From NCBI RefSeq assembly GCF_001556045.1, contig NZ_LSIC01000141.1, positions 4,944 to 68,943 of the forward strand: DNA of 64,000 nt, written 5' to 3'. Numbering within the stretch: position 1 is the first letter of the stretch; each line of letters opens with the position of its first letter. Position numbers and translations under genes: made by a program. The notes beneath the pieces are model-generated. The model was not told where the DNA came from, ran no database searches, and saw only the letters and a program-made list of their open reading frames with translations. This DNA is from Bradyrhizobium sp. CCH5-F6. GTDB taxonomy: Bacteria; Pseudomonadota; Alphaproteobacteria; Rhizobiales; Xanthobacteraceae. This document shows, in pieces, positions 56,101 to 64,000 of the stretch.

Positions 56101-59100
56101 ACCGCAAGGCACTGCCGGCGCCGGACGACGATGCGTTTGCGCGGCGCCGTTTCGAGTCGCCGCGAGGCGATGTTGAGCAGGTCGTCGCGAACGTCTGGGC
56201 CGAGCTTTTGGGCGTCGATCGAATTGGGCGCAGCGATCACTTCTTCGAACTCGGAGGCCACTCGCTGCTCGCGGTCCGCATGCTGGAGCGGCTGCAGCGG
56301 CATGGGCTGAAATCGGACGCGCGCACGCTTTTCGCAAATCCGGTTCTGGCGGATTTTGCTGCCAGCCTCGATGACAGCGGAGAAGCCGACGTTCCGGACA
56401 ACCGGATCACCCGGCAGACTACGACGATCACGCCAGAGATGTTGCCGCTGATCGCGTTGACGCAATCCGACATCGACAGCATCGTGGCCGGCGTTCCCGG
56501 CGGCGCCGCCAACATTCAGGACATCTACGGCCTGTCGCCGCTTCAGGACGGTATCCTCTTTCATCATCTGCTGTCGAAGGAAGGCGATCCATATCTGCTG
56601 GTCGGCCAGATGGCGTTTGCCAGCCGCGATCTGCTCGATCGTTATCTCGACGCGGTGCGGCAGGTGGTCGATCGCCACGATATTCTGCGAACGTCGATCG
56701 TCTGGAATGGCCTGTCCACGCCGGCGCAGGTGGTTTGGCGGCGGGCGCCCTTGGTTGTCAGCGAGATCGTGCTGGAGGGCGAAGATCCTGCCGACGAGCA
56801 GCTCGCGCGACGGTTCGATCCGCGGTTTCATCGGATCGATCTCGGACAGCCGCCGCTGCTGCGCTTTGCAGTCGCAGCCGATCCTGATCGAGGGCGGTGG
56901 CTGCTCCTGGTCTTGCTGCATCACCTGATCGGCGATCATTCCACGCTGGAGGTGATGCACGACGAGGTCGTGAAGATATTGTCCGGACGCAGTCACGAAC
57001 TGCCGCCGCCATATCCGTTCCGGAATCTGGTGGCGCAGGTCCGTGGTTCGACGGCGAACGCGGAGCATGAGCGCTTCTTCCGTGGCATGCTCGCCGACAT
57101 CGATGAGCCGACCACGCCGTTTGGGCTGGAGCGGGTGCACGGCGACGGTGGCGGCGTTGTGGAAGCCCGGCGGATGCTGCCGGAAGGGCTGAACGCAAGG
57201 CTTCGTGCCCACGCGCGGCGGCTGGGCGTCAGCCTCGCCAGCCTTTGCCATCTCGCCTGGGGGCAGGTGGTGGCGCGAAGCAGCGGGCGCGAGCGAGTCG
57301 TGTTCGGAACGGTCCTGTTCGGTCGCATGCAGGCCGGCGCCGGCGGCGATCGCACCATGGGCTTGTTCATCAACACCTTGCCGCTGCGGCTCGATCTCGA
57401 TGATAGGGCGGTCGAGGACAGTGTTCGTGACGCACATGATAGGCTGACTGAGCTGATGGCGCATGAGCACGCCTCGCTGACGCTTGCGCAACGGTGCAGC
57501 GGCGTCGCTGCACCGGCGCCCCTGTTCAGCTCGATCCTGAACTATCGCCACAACACCATGCCGGCCGATTTGGCTGCGGACAGGGGCGGCTCCGGCATCG
57601 AATGGCTCGGTGGCGAAGAGCGCACCAATTATCCCTTGATGCTGGCCATCGAGGACTACGGTCAGGCGCTTGGCCTGACGGCTCAGATCGTCCGCCCGCT
57701 TTCGGCCGGTCGCATCTGTGCCTTGATGCAGCAGGCGCTGGAGCAATTGGCTGAGGCGCTGGACCGCGCGCCGCGCGCGCCGGTCCGGCAACTCGAGATT
57801 CTGCCCCCAGACGAGCGCCAGCTTCTGCTGGAGGCGTGGAATCGAACGCAGACGCAGTATCTGCGAGAGTCGTTCATCGCGCAGTTCGAGACACAGGTCC
57901 GGAACTCGCCCGAAGCGATCGCGCTGGTGTTCGGCGCGACGGCGCTGAGTTACAACGCGCTGAATGCGCGTGCCAACAGGCTGGCGCGGCGCTTGCGGGA
58001 TCGCGGCGTCGGAACCGACGTCGTGGTCGGGCTGGCGCTCGACCGGGGCGCCGAGATGCTGGTTGCGCTGCTGGCCGTGTTGAAGGCGGGTGGGGCCTAT
58101 CTGCCGCTCGATCCGGATTACCCGCCGGAGCGGCTGGCGCACATGCTGCGCGACAGCGGCGCGGCGCTCGTGCTGACGCAGATGGACTTGCGCGATCAGT
58201 TCGCCGCCGTGCTGGCGGAGACCGGGGCCGAGGCCTGGCTGCTCGACGGAGAGCACGGCGAGGGTGGGGATGCCGGCAATCTCGATGTCGCCGTTCACGG
58301 CGAGAGCCTCGCCTATGTGATCTACACCTCGGGTTCGACCGGCCTGCCCAAGGGCGTGATGGTCCGCCGTGACGCCGTGACGAACTTTCTGGCGACCATG
58401 GCGGAACAGCCCGGCATGACGGCCGCCGACCGCGTGCTCGGCCTGACCTCGCTGTCCTTCGACATCGCGGTCCTGGAGCTATGGCTGCCGCTGACGATTG
58501 GCGCCTGCGTGGTGCTGGCCGATCGTGCGGCGGCGCATGATCCCATCAGGCTCAAGGCGATCGTGCAGCGGCACGACGTGTCCCTGATCCAGGCGACGCC
58601 ATCGACCTGGCGCATGCTGCTCGATCACGAGGGTCCCGCGCTATCCGCAAGCTGCCGGGTGCTGTGCGGCGGCGAGGCGCTGCCGCCGGATCTGGCGCGA
58701 CGGCTGGTGGCGCAGGCCGGCGAGGTCTGGAACCTGTACGGCCCGACCGAGACGACGGTGTGGTCGGCGCGCCACCGGCTCGATGCGACGGACGATCGTC
58801 CGCTGCTGGGCGGCCCGATCGGCAACACCACGCTTTATATTCTCGACGGTGATCTCAACCTGGCGCCGGTCGGTGTTGCCGGCGAGCTCTATATCGGCGG
58901 TGCGGGGTTGGCCCGCGGTTATTGGCGGCGCGGCGCGCTGACGGCGGAGCGCTTCATCCCCGATCCGTTCGGTCCTCCCGGCGCGCGGCTGTACCGCACC
59001 GGCGACGTGGCGCGGTGGCGCTCCGACGGCGTGCTCGACTATGTCGGCCGTGCCGACCATCAGGTCAAGATCCGCGGCTTCCGCATCGAGCTCGGCGAGA

Positions 59101-62100
59101 TCGAGGCGCGGCTACAGGCGCAGTATGGCGTGCGCGCGGCCGTGGTGGTCGCGCGTGAGGCCGCCGCTGGTCGCCAGCTGGTTGGCTATGTCAGCGGCGA
59201 GGCGTTGGATGGGGCGGCGCTCAAGACGGCGTTGTCCTCCGTCCTGCCGGACTACATGGTGCCGGCACGGATCGTGGTGCTTGAGCGACTGCCGCTGACG
59301 CCGAACGGCAAGATCGACCGCAAGGCGCTGCCGGCCCCGGATCAGCTTGCGGCGTCAGTCGAGCACGTCGCACCGCGCACGCCGGCCGAGGCGGCGCTGG
59401 CCGCGATCTGGGCCGACCTGCTGCGCCAGCCACAAATTGGCGTCACTGACAATTTCTTCGAGCTCGGCGGTGATTCCATCATCTCGTTGCAGATGGTGAG
59501 CCGTGCGCGGCGCGAAGGCGTGCTCATCGAGCCGCGTGACGTATTCCGGTATCAAACGATTGAGGCGTTGGCAGCGTCGTCCCGCGATGTCGGTTCTGGC
59601 AGGGACGATCCGGCATTGCGACCCGGCTCGCTCTCGGGACTGTCCGGCGCGCAGCTCGAGCGGCTCGGCCTGGACTTGGATCGCATCGAGGACGTCTATC
59701 CGCTGTCGCCGATGCAGCAGGGTATGCTGTTTCACAGCCTGCGCGATGCCGGCAGCGGCGTCTATGTCAACCAGGTCAGCGTCGAGATCCGCGGCCTTGA
59801 TCCGCAGCGCCTCGGCAAAGCATGGCGCGAGGTGAGCGCGCGTCATCAGATGCTCCGGACCGGCTTTTTGTGGCGCGAGCTCTCCGGCTCCCCGCTGCAG
59901 GTCGTCTATCATGACGCCGTCACGCCGTTTGAGCAGGAAGACTGGCGCGGGCAGGCGATCGGCGACGAGCGCATTTCGGCTGCCCTTGCCGAGGAGCGAG
60001 CCGCCGAGTTCGATCTCCAAGCGCCGCCGCTCCAGCGTGTACGGCTGCTGCGGCTCCAAGACGACCTGTATCGGCTGATCTGGACGTATCATCACATCCT
60101 GATGGATGGCTGGAGTTCAGCGAGGTTCGTCGGAGACGTCCTGGAGTGCTATTACGGCGGCCGGTCTGCCGCGAACAAGACACGCTACCGCGATTACATC
60201 GCCTGGCTGCTGGCGCAGGACGCCAAGGCTGCGGAAAGCTTCTGGCGCGAGCAGCTCAGGAAGTTCGACCAGCCGACGCAACTGGCCGACGCCTTCCGCG
60301 CGCGCCGCCATCACGTGTCCGGCCACAATCGCTGTTACACGCGTCTCGGTGAGACGGCGACCGCGGAGCTGAAGGCGTTCGCGCGCCGCGAGCGGATCAC
60401 GTTGAACACGATCGTCCAAGGCGTATGGACCATGCTGCTACAGCGCTACACCGGCCAGAGCACCGTGACGTTCGGCGTGACGGTGGCCGGTCGCCCGGCC
60501 AGCCTCGACGGATCGCAGCAGATGCTCGGGCTCTTCATCAACACGCTGCCCATGATCGAGACGCTGCCGCCGGCCAGCTCCATCGGCGAATGGCTGCGAG
60601 CGCTGCAAGACCGCAATTCGGCGATCCGGGACTACGAGCACACGCCGCTCTACGACATCCAGGGCTGGGCCGGCCGCGCCGGCCAGACGATGTTCGACAG
60701 CATCATCGTCTTCGAGAACTATCCGATCGAACGCAGCATGCATCGCGGCGACGGCGCTTTGCAATTCAGCGGTCTGAAGAATGTCGACGTGACGAACTAT
60801 CCGATGGACCTGTCGGTGCTCGTCGAAGACACGATCCAGGTCGAATACACCTACATGCCGAGCCATTTCACGGCCGTGCAGGCGGCGCAGATCCAGGCGC
60901 AGTTCGAGCATCTGCTGGCTGCGCTGACGCGGGACGCCACGGCTCTGCTCGGTAGCATCGATCCCGTCACGGAGCTCGACGCCGCTCTTGCGGATCGCTG
61001 CAATCGTCACGCGATGTCGAGCGCCCCGCTGCCCCTGGTGCACGAGGCGATCAGCGGCCACGCGCAGCGTCATCCGGAGCGGACGGCGCTGACCATCGGC
61101 AGCACGGTGCTCTCGTTCGGAGAGCTCGAGCGCAGGGCCAACCGTCTGGCCCATCACCTGATCGCCCGGGGACTCAAACCCGAGCAGCGGGTCGGCGTGG
61201 TGGCCGAGCGGACCGACATCACGATGATCGCGTTGCTGGCCGTGCTCAAGGCAGGCGGGGCTTACGTCCCCCTCGATCCCGAATTGCCATCCGAGCGGCA
61301 TGCCTTCGTCATGCGCGATGCTGCGATCGCGTACCTGTTGACGGGACGGCTCGAGATCGAAGGCAGCCAGGCTGGTGTCGAAAGGATCGCGCTGTCCACG
61401 TTCGACTTCGACTCCGGCCCCGACCATCCGCCGCAACCTGAAATGCATCCTGAAAACCTTGCCTATCTGATCTATACTTCGGGCTCTACGGGGGCGCCAA
61501 AGGGCGTCGCCGTCGCGCACGGGCCGCTGGCGATGCACTGTCACGTCACGGGCAGTCTCTACGAGATCGACGAAAGCTCCTGCGAGCTGCATTTCTTGTC
61601 GCTCGCCTTCGATGGCGCCCATGAACGCTGGCTGACGGTTCTGTCGCACGGCGCGCGGCTGCTGATGCGTGACGCCGAGCTGTGGACGCCGGAGCAGACG
61701 GTTGAAAACCTGCACGCCCATCGCGTCAGCCATATCGGATTGCCGCCGGCCTACCTTCAGCAGGTCGCGGAATGCGTCGAGCAGAACGGCATCCCTCCGC
61801 CGGTCAAGCTCTATTCGTTCGGCGGCGAGGCGATGCCGAAGGCGGGGTTCGACAAGGTCAAGCGCATCCTCAAGCCGCGCATTCTGATCAATGGCTATGG
61901 CCCGACCGAAACCGTTGTCACGCCGCTGGTCTGGAAGGTCGACGGGGCGGGCGAATGTGACACGCCCTACGCGCCGATCGGCGTTCCGGTCGGTGACCGC
62001 CGCGCCTACATTCTCGATGGCGCGCTCGACATCATTCCCGCCGGTGTTGCCGGCGAACTCTATCTCGGCGGATTCGGGCTTGCGCGTGGCTATCACGGCA

Positions 62101-63695
62101 GAGCGGGCATGACCGCCGAGCGCTTCGTCCCCGATCCCTTTTCCGCGATGCCGGGCGCGCGGCTGTACCGTACCGGCGATCTGGCGCGTTGGCGCGATGA
62201 CGGCACCGTGGAATATCTCGGCCGCAGTGACGACCAGGTCAAGGTCAACGGCTTCCGGATTGAGCTCGGGGAGATTCAGACCTCGCTGCTCCGTCACGAG
62301 GCGATCGCACAGGCGGCGGTCGTGGCCGTGCCGGCGGCGGCCGGAAATCAGCTCCTCGCCTATGTCGCGCCGAAAGTGGCAGGCGACGCAGCGGCCGGCG
62401 CGGCCGAGGCGCTGGTCGAGCGCTTGACCGGTTTCCTGAAGCAGATTTTGCCGACCTATATGGTGCCGGCGCGGATCATGGTGCTGGAGCGATTGCCGAC
62501 ATTGTCGAGCGGCAAGATCGACCGGCGTGCACTGCCGTCCCCCGACGCGTCGATGCGCAGCTTCGTCGCCCCGCAAGGCCCGGCAGAGATTGCGATGGCA
62601 CGCTTGTGGTCCAAGATTCTGAATGTGCCGCAGGTCGGCGCCACCGACAATTTCTTCGAGCTTGGCGGCAATTCGATTCTATGCCTGAAAGTGATGGCGC
62701 GGCTCCGCCAGGACAAGACGTTCGGGATCGAGATCAAGCTCCGCGATCTGCTTCAAAAACCGACGATCCGTGCATTGCTCGCCGACAACGCCAACACCGC
62801 GTCCGCCGTCGCGCCGGCGCCGTCGGCGCTGCTGCCGCTGAATGCTGCGGTTCGCGGCATTGCTCCGGTGTTCTGCGTGCATGGCGGCTTTGGCACAGTG
62901 TTCGACTACGGACCGCTGGCGCGTCGCCTCGAAGGGCGGCGGCACGTGATCGGGCTGCAATCGAGAATGCTGGTCGATCCGTCCTGGAGCGACAGTTCGC
63001 TCGAAGCGACGGCCGTGGACTACGCAGCTGAAATCAGGCGGATGCAGCCGCGCGGCCCGTATAGCCTGATCGGCTGGTCGCTGGGAGGGCTGCTGGCCAG
63101 TCTGATCGCGGCCGAGCTCGAACGCGGCGGTGAGTGCGTCGATGGTCTTGCCTTGGTCGACAGCTTCGTGCCGCGGCAACGAGATGAATTGAGCCGAGAG
63201 GTCATGGCTCACTGGGCCGACGACCTCGCCGGATTGCTGTCGGCCGTACTTCCGAACGCGGCGGCCTCTTGCATCAACGCGCCTGTCGAGGCGGCGAAAC
63301 GCGCCGGCCTGCCGGAGATGCCGGAGAGCATCCGCGATGTGGTCGCTTCTGTCATGGAGCACGGCAGGAGCGTGAGGGCAGACGAGGCGTTGCTCGGGGT
63401 GGACGATGTGTCCGCCGCCTTCGCGGTTGGACGGCATCTCAACAGGCTGGCGCAAAAGGCCACGCTGCCGCGAGGCCTCGAAGTCGCGCCGCTCTGCTGG
63501 TGGACGTCGGTCCGTCTGAAGCAGCGCGATAGGCTGAAATTGCAAGTGCCGAAGGCCGTTGACCGCGGCGTCGCAGGTGACAACCATTTCACGATGCTGA
63601 AGCATGCCGGTCTGCTCGACGAGCTCTGCAGCCTGCTCGCGCCAGCGGAGGCGTCGACGATCGCGCAGAATACGATTCCGGAACCGGCGGAGTGA
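53106..63695 (+). CDS. NRPS 2: C-A(Phe-like)-T-C/E-A(Gly)-T-C-A-T-TE
   Basis: This 3529-residue synthetase finishes the peptide. Approximate residues: C3 50-485 (HHIVSDG), A3 505-1005, T3 1019-1088, C4 1135-1565, A4 1585-2078, T4 2092-2155, C5 2195-2618 (HHILMDG), A5 2645-3145, T5 3158-3222, thioesterase 3252-3515 (GWSLGG near 3323). Pocket codes are A3 DAWTVAGVCK (Phe-like), A4 DILQLGLVWK (Gly) and A5 DGEGSGGVTK (unassigned). C4 has the HHLLSKEGD mark of dual condensation/epimerisation domains. ATG 53106 is two bases after the NRPS 1 stop; GTG 53100 is an alternative. Confidence 0.95.
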   Translation: MADTARPSLRDLDPAQMRKLVSLARDRGRSADRSGAIAIPAVARGGSLEMSFAQQRLWLLTQLDGANSNYHIRGALRLSGDLDVEALRRSIDRLFARHEALRSVFRVVDEQPRVMLLPDYERVPLLQHDLRGRDDRDQELARLCCEEAATPFDLALGPSIRGRLIRTEERDYLFLLTQHHIVSDGWSIGVLMRELGALYRAFVAGKDDPLPPLTIQYPDYAAWQRQWLSGERLQRQAEFWRQALADAPAVLELPTDRPRPPVRSLAGAALPVEIDAELASAIRRLGQSHRASSFIIVLAAWAAVLSRLSGQTDIVIGTPTANRNRPEIEGLIGFFVNMLAVRVDLSAEPSVAELLGRVRTAALAAQDHQDLPFEHVVEITQPLRRLERTPIFQVVFAWQSNETGALELPGLKAEVADIPLEQVKFDLELALGEMDGRIVGSLNYATALFDGATIRRHWDYLLAVLRAMVADADQVVDRIDIIGAEERRRVLDAWNETASPFPSERCIHELFAEQVRTAPDPDALVYGDVRLSYGELDARANTLARRLMSLGVAPDQPVAICLPRGIAMVVSLLAVLKAGGAYLPLDPAYPAERLRQIAEDAKPRVLIADEAGTAIFRDGTCEIVDPGVNASAVTAQATCDPSGLVEGLSSRNLAYIIYTSGSTGLPKGVMVEHRGLVNLARTQRALFEVNSLSRVVQFASCSFDASIWEIVMALCSGATLFLAGPREHQDTSELFGYLADNAITHATLPPAMLHGRTDLDRLASLRVLVLAGELPKAELIKEMPPGVAVFNGYGPTEATVCATSWLRPPDFDGDAAPIGRPLPNVRIYLLDRFGRPVPLGAVGEIWIGGVGVARGYLNRADLTAERFVRDPFHGDAEARIYRTGDLGRYLPDGNIAFLGRNDHQVKIRGFRIELGEIEFRLNEHADVADSVVLVHRDHSGDTRLVAYVAARRSDGAGLDAGEFAGAMRNHLRACLPDYMLPSAFVRLDALPLTPSGKVDRKALPAPDDDAFARRRFESPRGDVEQVVANVWAELLGVDRIGRSDHFFELGGHSLLAVRMLERLQRHGLKSDARTLFANPVLADFAASLDDSGEADVPDNRITRQTTTITPEMLPLIALTQSDIDSIVAGVPGGAANIQDIYGLSPLQDGILFHHLLSKEGDPYLLVGQMAFASRDLLDRYLDAVRQVVDRHDILRTSIVWNGLSTPAQVVWRRAPLVVSEIVLEGEDPADEQLARRFDPRFHRIDLGQPPLLRFAVAADPDRGRWLLLVLLHHLIGDHSTLEVMHDEVVKILSGRSHELPPPYPFRNLVAQVRGSTANAEHERFFRGMLADIDEPTTPFGLERVHGDGGGVVEARRMLPEGLNARLRAHARRLGVSLASLCHLAWGQVVARSSGRERVVFGTVLFGRMQAGAGGDRTMGLFINTLPLRLDLDDRAVEDSVRDAHDRLTELMAHEHASLTLAQRCSGVAAPAPLFSSILNYRHNTMPADLAADRGGSGIEWLGGEERTNYPLMLAIEDYGQALGLTAQIVRPLSAGRICALMQQALEQLAEALDRAPRAPVRQLEILPPDERQLLLEAWNRTQTQYLRESFIAQFETQVRNSPEAIALVFGATALSYNALNARANRLARRLRDRGVGTDVVVGLALDRGAEMLVALLAVLKAGGAYLPLDPDYPPERLAHMLRDSGAALVLTQMDLRDQFAAVLAETGAEAWLLDGEHGEGGDAGNLDVAVHGESLAYVIYTSGSTGLPKGVMVRRDAVTNFLATMAEQPGMTAADRVLGLTSLSFDIAVLELWLPLTIGACVVLADRAAAHDPIRLKAIVQRHDVSLIQATPSTWRMLLDHEGPALSASCRVLCGGEALPPDLARRLVAQAGEVWNLYGPTETTVWSARHRLDATDDRPLLGGPIGNTTLYILDGDLNLAPVGVAGELYIGGAGLARGYWRRGALTAERFIPDPFGPPGARLYRTGDVARWRSDGVLDYVGRADHQVKIRGFRIELGEIEARLQAQYGVRAAVVVAREAAAGRQLVGYVSGEALDGAALKTALSSVLPDYMVPARIVVLERLPLTPNGKIDRKALPAPDQLAASVEHVAPRTPAEAALAAIWADLLRQPQIGVTDNFFELGGDSIISLQMVSRARREGVLIEPRDVFRYQTIEALAASSRDVGSGRDDPALRPGSLSGLSGAQLERLGLDLDRIEDVYPLSPMQQGMLFHSLRDAGSGVYVNQVSVEIRGLDPQRLGKAWREVSARHQMLRTGFLWRELSGSPLQVVYHDAVTPFEQEDWRGQAIGDERISAALAEERAAEFDLQAPPLQRVRLLRLQDDLYRLIWTYHHILMDGWSSARFVGDVLECYYGGRSAANKTRYRDYIAWLLAQDAKAAESFWREQLRKFDQPTQLADAFRARRHHVSGHNRCYTRLGETATAELKAFARRERITLNTIVQGVWTMLLQRYTGQSTVTFGVTVAGRPASLDGSQQMLGLFINTLPMIETLPPASSIGEWLRALQDRNSAIRDYEHTPLYDIQGWAGRAGQTMFDSIIVFENYPIERSMHRGDGALQFSGLKNVDVTNYPMDLSVLVEDTIQVEYTYMPSHFTAVQAAQIQAQFEHLLAALTRDATALLGSIDPVTELDAALADRCNRHAMSSAPLPLVHEAISGHAQRHPERTALTIGSTVLSFGELERRANRLAHHLIARGLKPEQRVGVVAERTDITMIALLAVLKAGGAYVPLDPELPSERHAFVMRDAAIAYLLTGRLEIEGSQAGVERIALSTFDFDSGPDHPPQPEMHPENLAYLIYTSGSTGAPKGVAVAHGPLAMHCHVTGSLYEIDESSCELHFLSLAFDGAHERWLTVLSHGARLLMRDAELWTPEQTVENLHAHRVSHIGLPPAYLQQVAECVEQNGIPPPVKLYSFGGEAMPKAGFDKVKRILKPRILINGYGPTETVVTPLVWKVDGAGECDTPYAPIGVPVGDRRAYILDGALDIIPAGVAGELYLGGFGLARGYHGRAGMTAERFVPDPFSAMPGARLYRTGDLARWRDDGTVEYLGRSDDQVKVNGFRIELGEIQTSLLRHEAIAQAAVVAVPAAAGNQLLAYVAPKVAGDAAAGAAEALVERLTGFLKQILPTYMVPARIMVLERLPTLSSGKIDRRALPSPDASMRSFVAPQGPAEIAMARLWSKILNVPQVGATDNFFELGGNSILCLKVMARLRQDKTFGIEIKLRDLLQKPTIRALLADNANTASAVAPAPSALLPLNAAVRGIAPVFCVHGGFGTVFDYGPLARRLEGRRHVIGLQSRMLVDPSWSDSSLEATAVDYAAEIRRMQPRGPYSLIGWSLGGLLASLIAAELERGGECVDGLALVDSFVPRQRDELSREVMAHWADDLAGLLSAVLPNAAASCINAPVEAAKRAGLPEMPESIRDVVASVMEHGRSVRADEALLGVDDVSAAFAVGRHLNRLAQKATLPRGLEVAPLCWWTSVRLKQRDRLKLQVPKAVDRGVAGDNHFTMLKHAGLLDELCSLLAPAEASTIAQNTIPEPAE

Positions 63696-63699
63696 ACCC

Positions 63700-63963
63700 T
63701 TGAGTCTTGATCCAGATATCGCAGCATTGCTCGAGATGGTGCAGGCGGGCACTGAAAGCGGCGCGCGCATTCCGTTTCCGCAATTGACCGCCGTGCAGGC
63801 GCGGGCCGATTTCGATGCGTCGTCGCCGCTGCTCGATGTCGATCCGCCTGCGCTTGGCTACGAGCGCCGCCTCTCGCTGCCGACGCGGGATGGAGCGATG
63901 ATCGAAGCGCGGCTTTACACCAGCGTGGCGCCCAACGATCGCAATCCGGTCCCGGTCCTTCTC
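63700..63963 (+). CDS. alpha/beta hydrolase (HSL/acetylesterase-like), 3' truncated
   Basis: A TTG codon (63700) with GGAG eight bases upstream opens a frame of about 88 residues, beginning LSLDPDIAALLEMVQAGTES and reaching RRLSLPTRDGAMIEARLYTS before the adapter. This is the N-terminal part of the HSL-type esterase family. The catalytic region is cut off. It is probably the next gene of the siderophore operon, for example a siderophore esterase, but that is inference. Confidence 0.7.
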
Positions 63964-64000
63964 CTGTCTCTTATACACATCTGACGCTGCCGACGAAGAG
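63964..64000 (+). other. Nextera transposase adapter (sequencing artefact)
   Basis: The bases from 63964 begin with CTGTCTCTTATACACATCT, the Tn5 mosaic end of Nextera libraries, and continue with GACGCTGCCGACGA, the Read 1 adapter. The final AGAG would be the start of an index. This is not genomic DNA and should be trimmed. Confidence 0.97.

Noticed and set aside
55047..58298. 1083-codon open frame on the minus strand opposite NRPS 2, and similar long antisense frames (1130-2893, 2821-4836, 4541-6121, 44296-46506, 50845-53004)
   Set aside because: They are Arg/His/Asp-rich mirror frames of high-GC coding genes, with no family motif or ribosome site. The sense genes are unmistakable.
63700..63984. 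Complete short gene ending at the TGA near 63982
   Set aside because: The stop lies inside the sequencing adapter, so the gene is truncated rather than short.

Overview
The window is alphaproteobacterial DNA of high GC and reads like a Bradyrhizobium-type chromosome. The case rests on gene order and family features: nifDKENX separate from nifH, a nifH-nifQ-Irr-like block, nifV-cysE-nifW-fixABCX, a NifE with an Fe-S C-terminal extension, and an Irr-type Fur protein. The density of accessory genes is closer to free-living or photosynthetic bradyrhizobia than to symbiosis islands. The left edge cuts nifD. The right edge is not genomic: it ends in a Nextera transposase adapter, so the assembled sequence stops there.

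Region 1 (1-33940) is one large nitrogen-fixation island. It holds structural genes (nifD partial, nifK, nifH) and cofactor genes (nifE, nifN, nifX, nifB, nifQ, nifV). It also holds cluster and maturation genes (nifS, Nfu, two A-type carriers, nifT, nifZ twice, nifW, cysE/nifP) and electron supply (several ferredoxins, two Rieske proteins, fixABCX). A large set of little-known accessory genes lies between them: SIR2-like, LRV, DegT-like, TPR, SufT/BolA/CGFS glutaredoxin, truncated haemoglobin and others. I found NifA upstream activator motifs (TGT-N10-ACA) paired with sigma54 -24/-12 promoters in front of the iscN operon, nifB, bolA, nifH and nifV. A near-match sits before fixA. At least one intergenic space (9801-10135), and probably two more, is a shared divergent NifA control region.

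Region 2 (33734-37900) is a molybdenum module: a one-domain Mop protein, modA, modB, a modC without its usual TOBE domain fused to DUF2478, and modD. The modABC promoter itself carries a sigma54 element and a perfect NifA site, which ties molybdate uptake to nitrogen fixation.

Region 3 (37901-64000) is a non-ribosomal peptide siderophore locus that appears to have been added next to the nif island. A 750-bp region without recognisable genes is followed by a TonB-dependent siderophore receptor. Then come a terminator, MbtH, a type II thioesterase, a TauD/SyrP-like hydroxylase and two giant synthetases. Together the synthetases read FAAL-ACP / C-A(Asp)-T-E / C-A-T // C-A(Phe-like)-T / dual C/E-A(Gly)-T / C-A-T-TE. 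The predicted product is an acylated pentapeptide carrying beta-hydroxy-aspartate, that is, a lipopeptide siderophore. Its remaining genes (N-hydroxylase, exporter) would lie beyond the adapter-truncated end. A candidate Irr-type iron control element precedes the receptor, and an Irr-like regulator sits in the nif island, so iron supply and nitrogen fixation may be coordinated.
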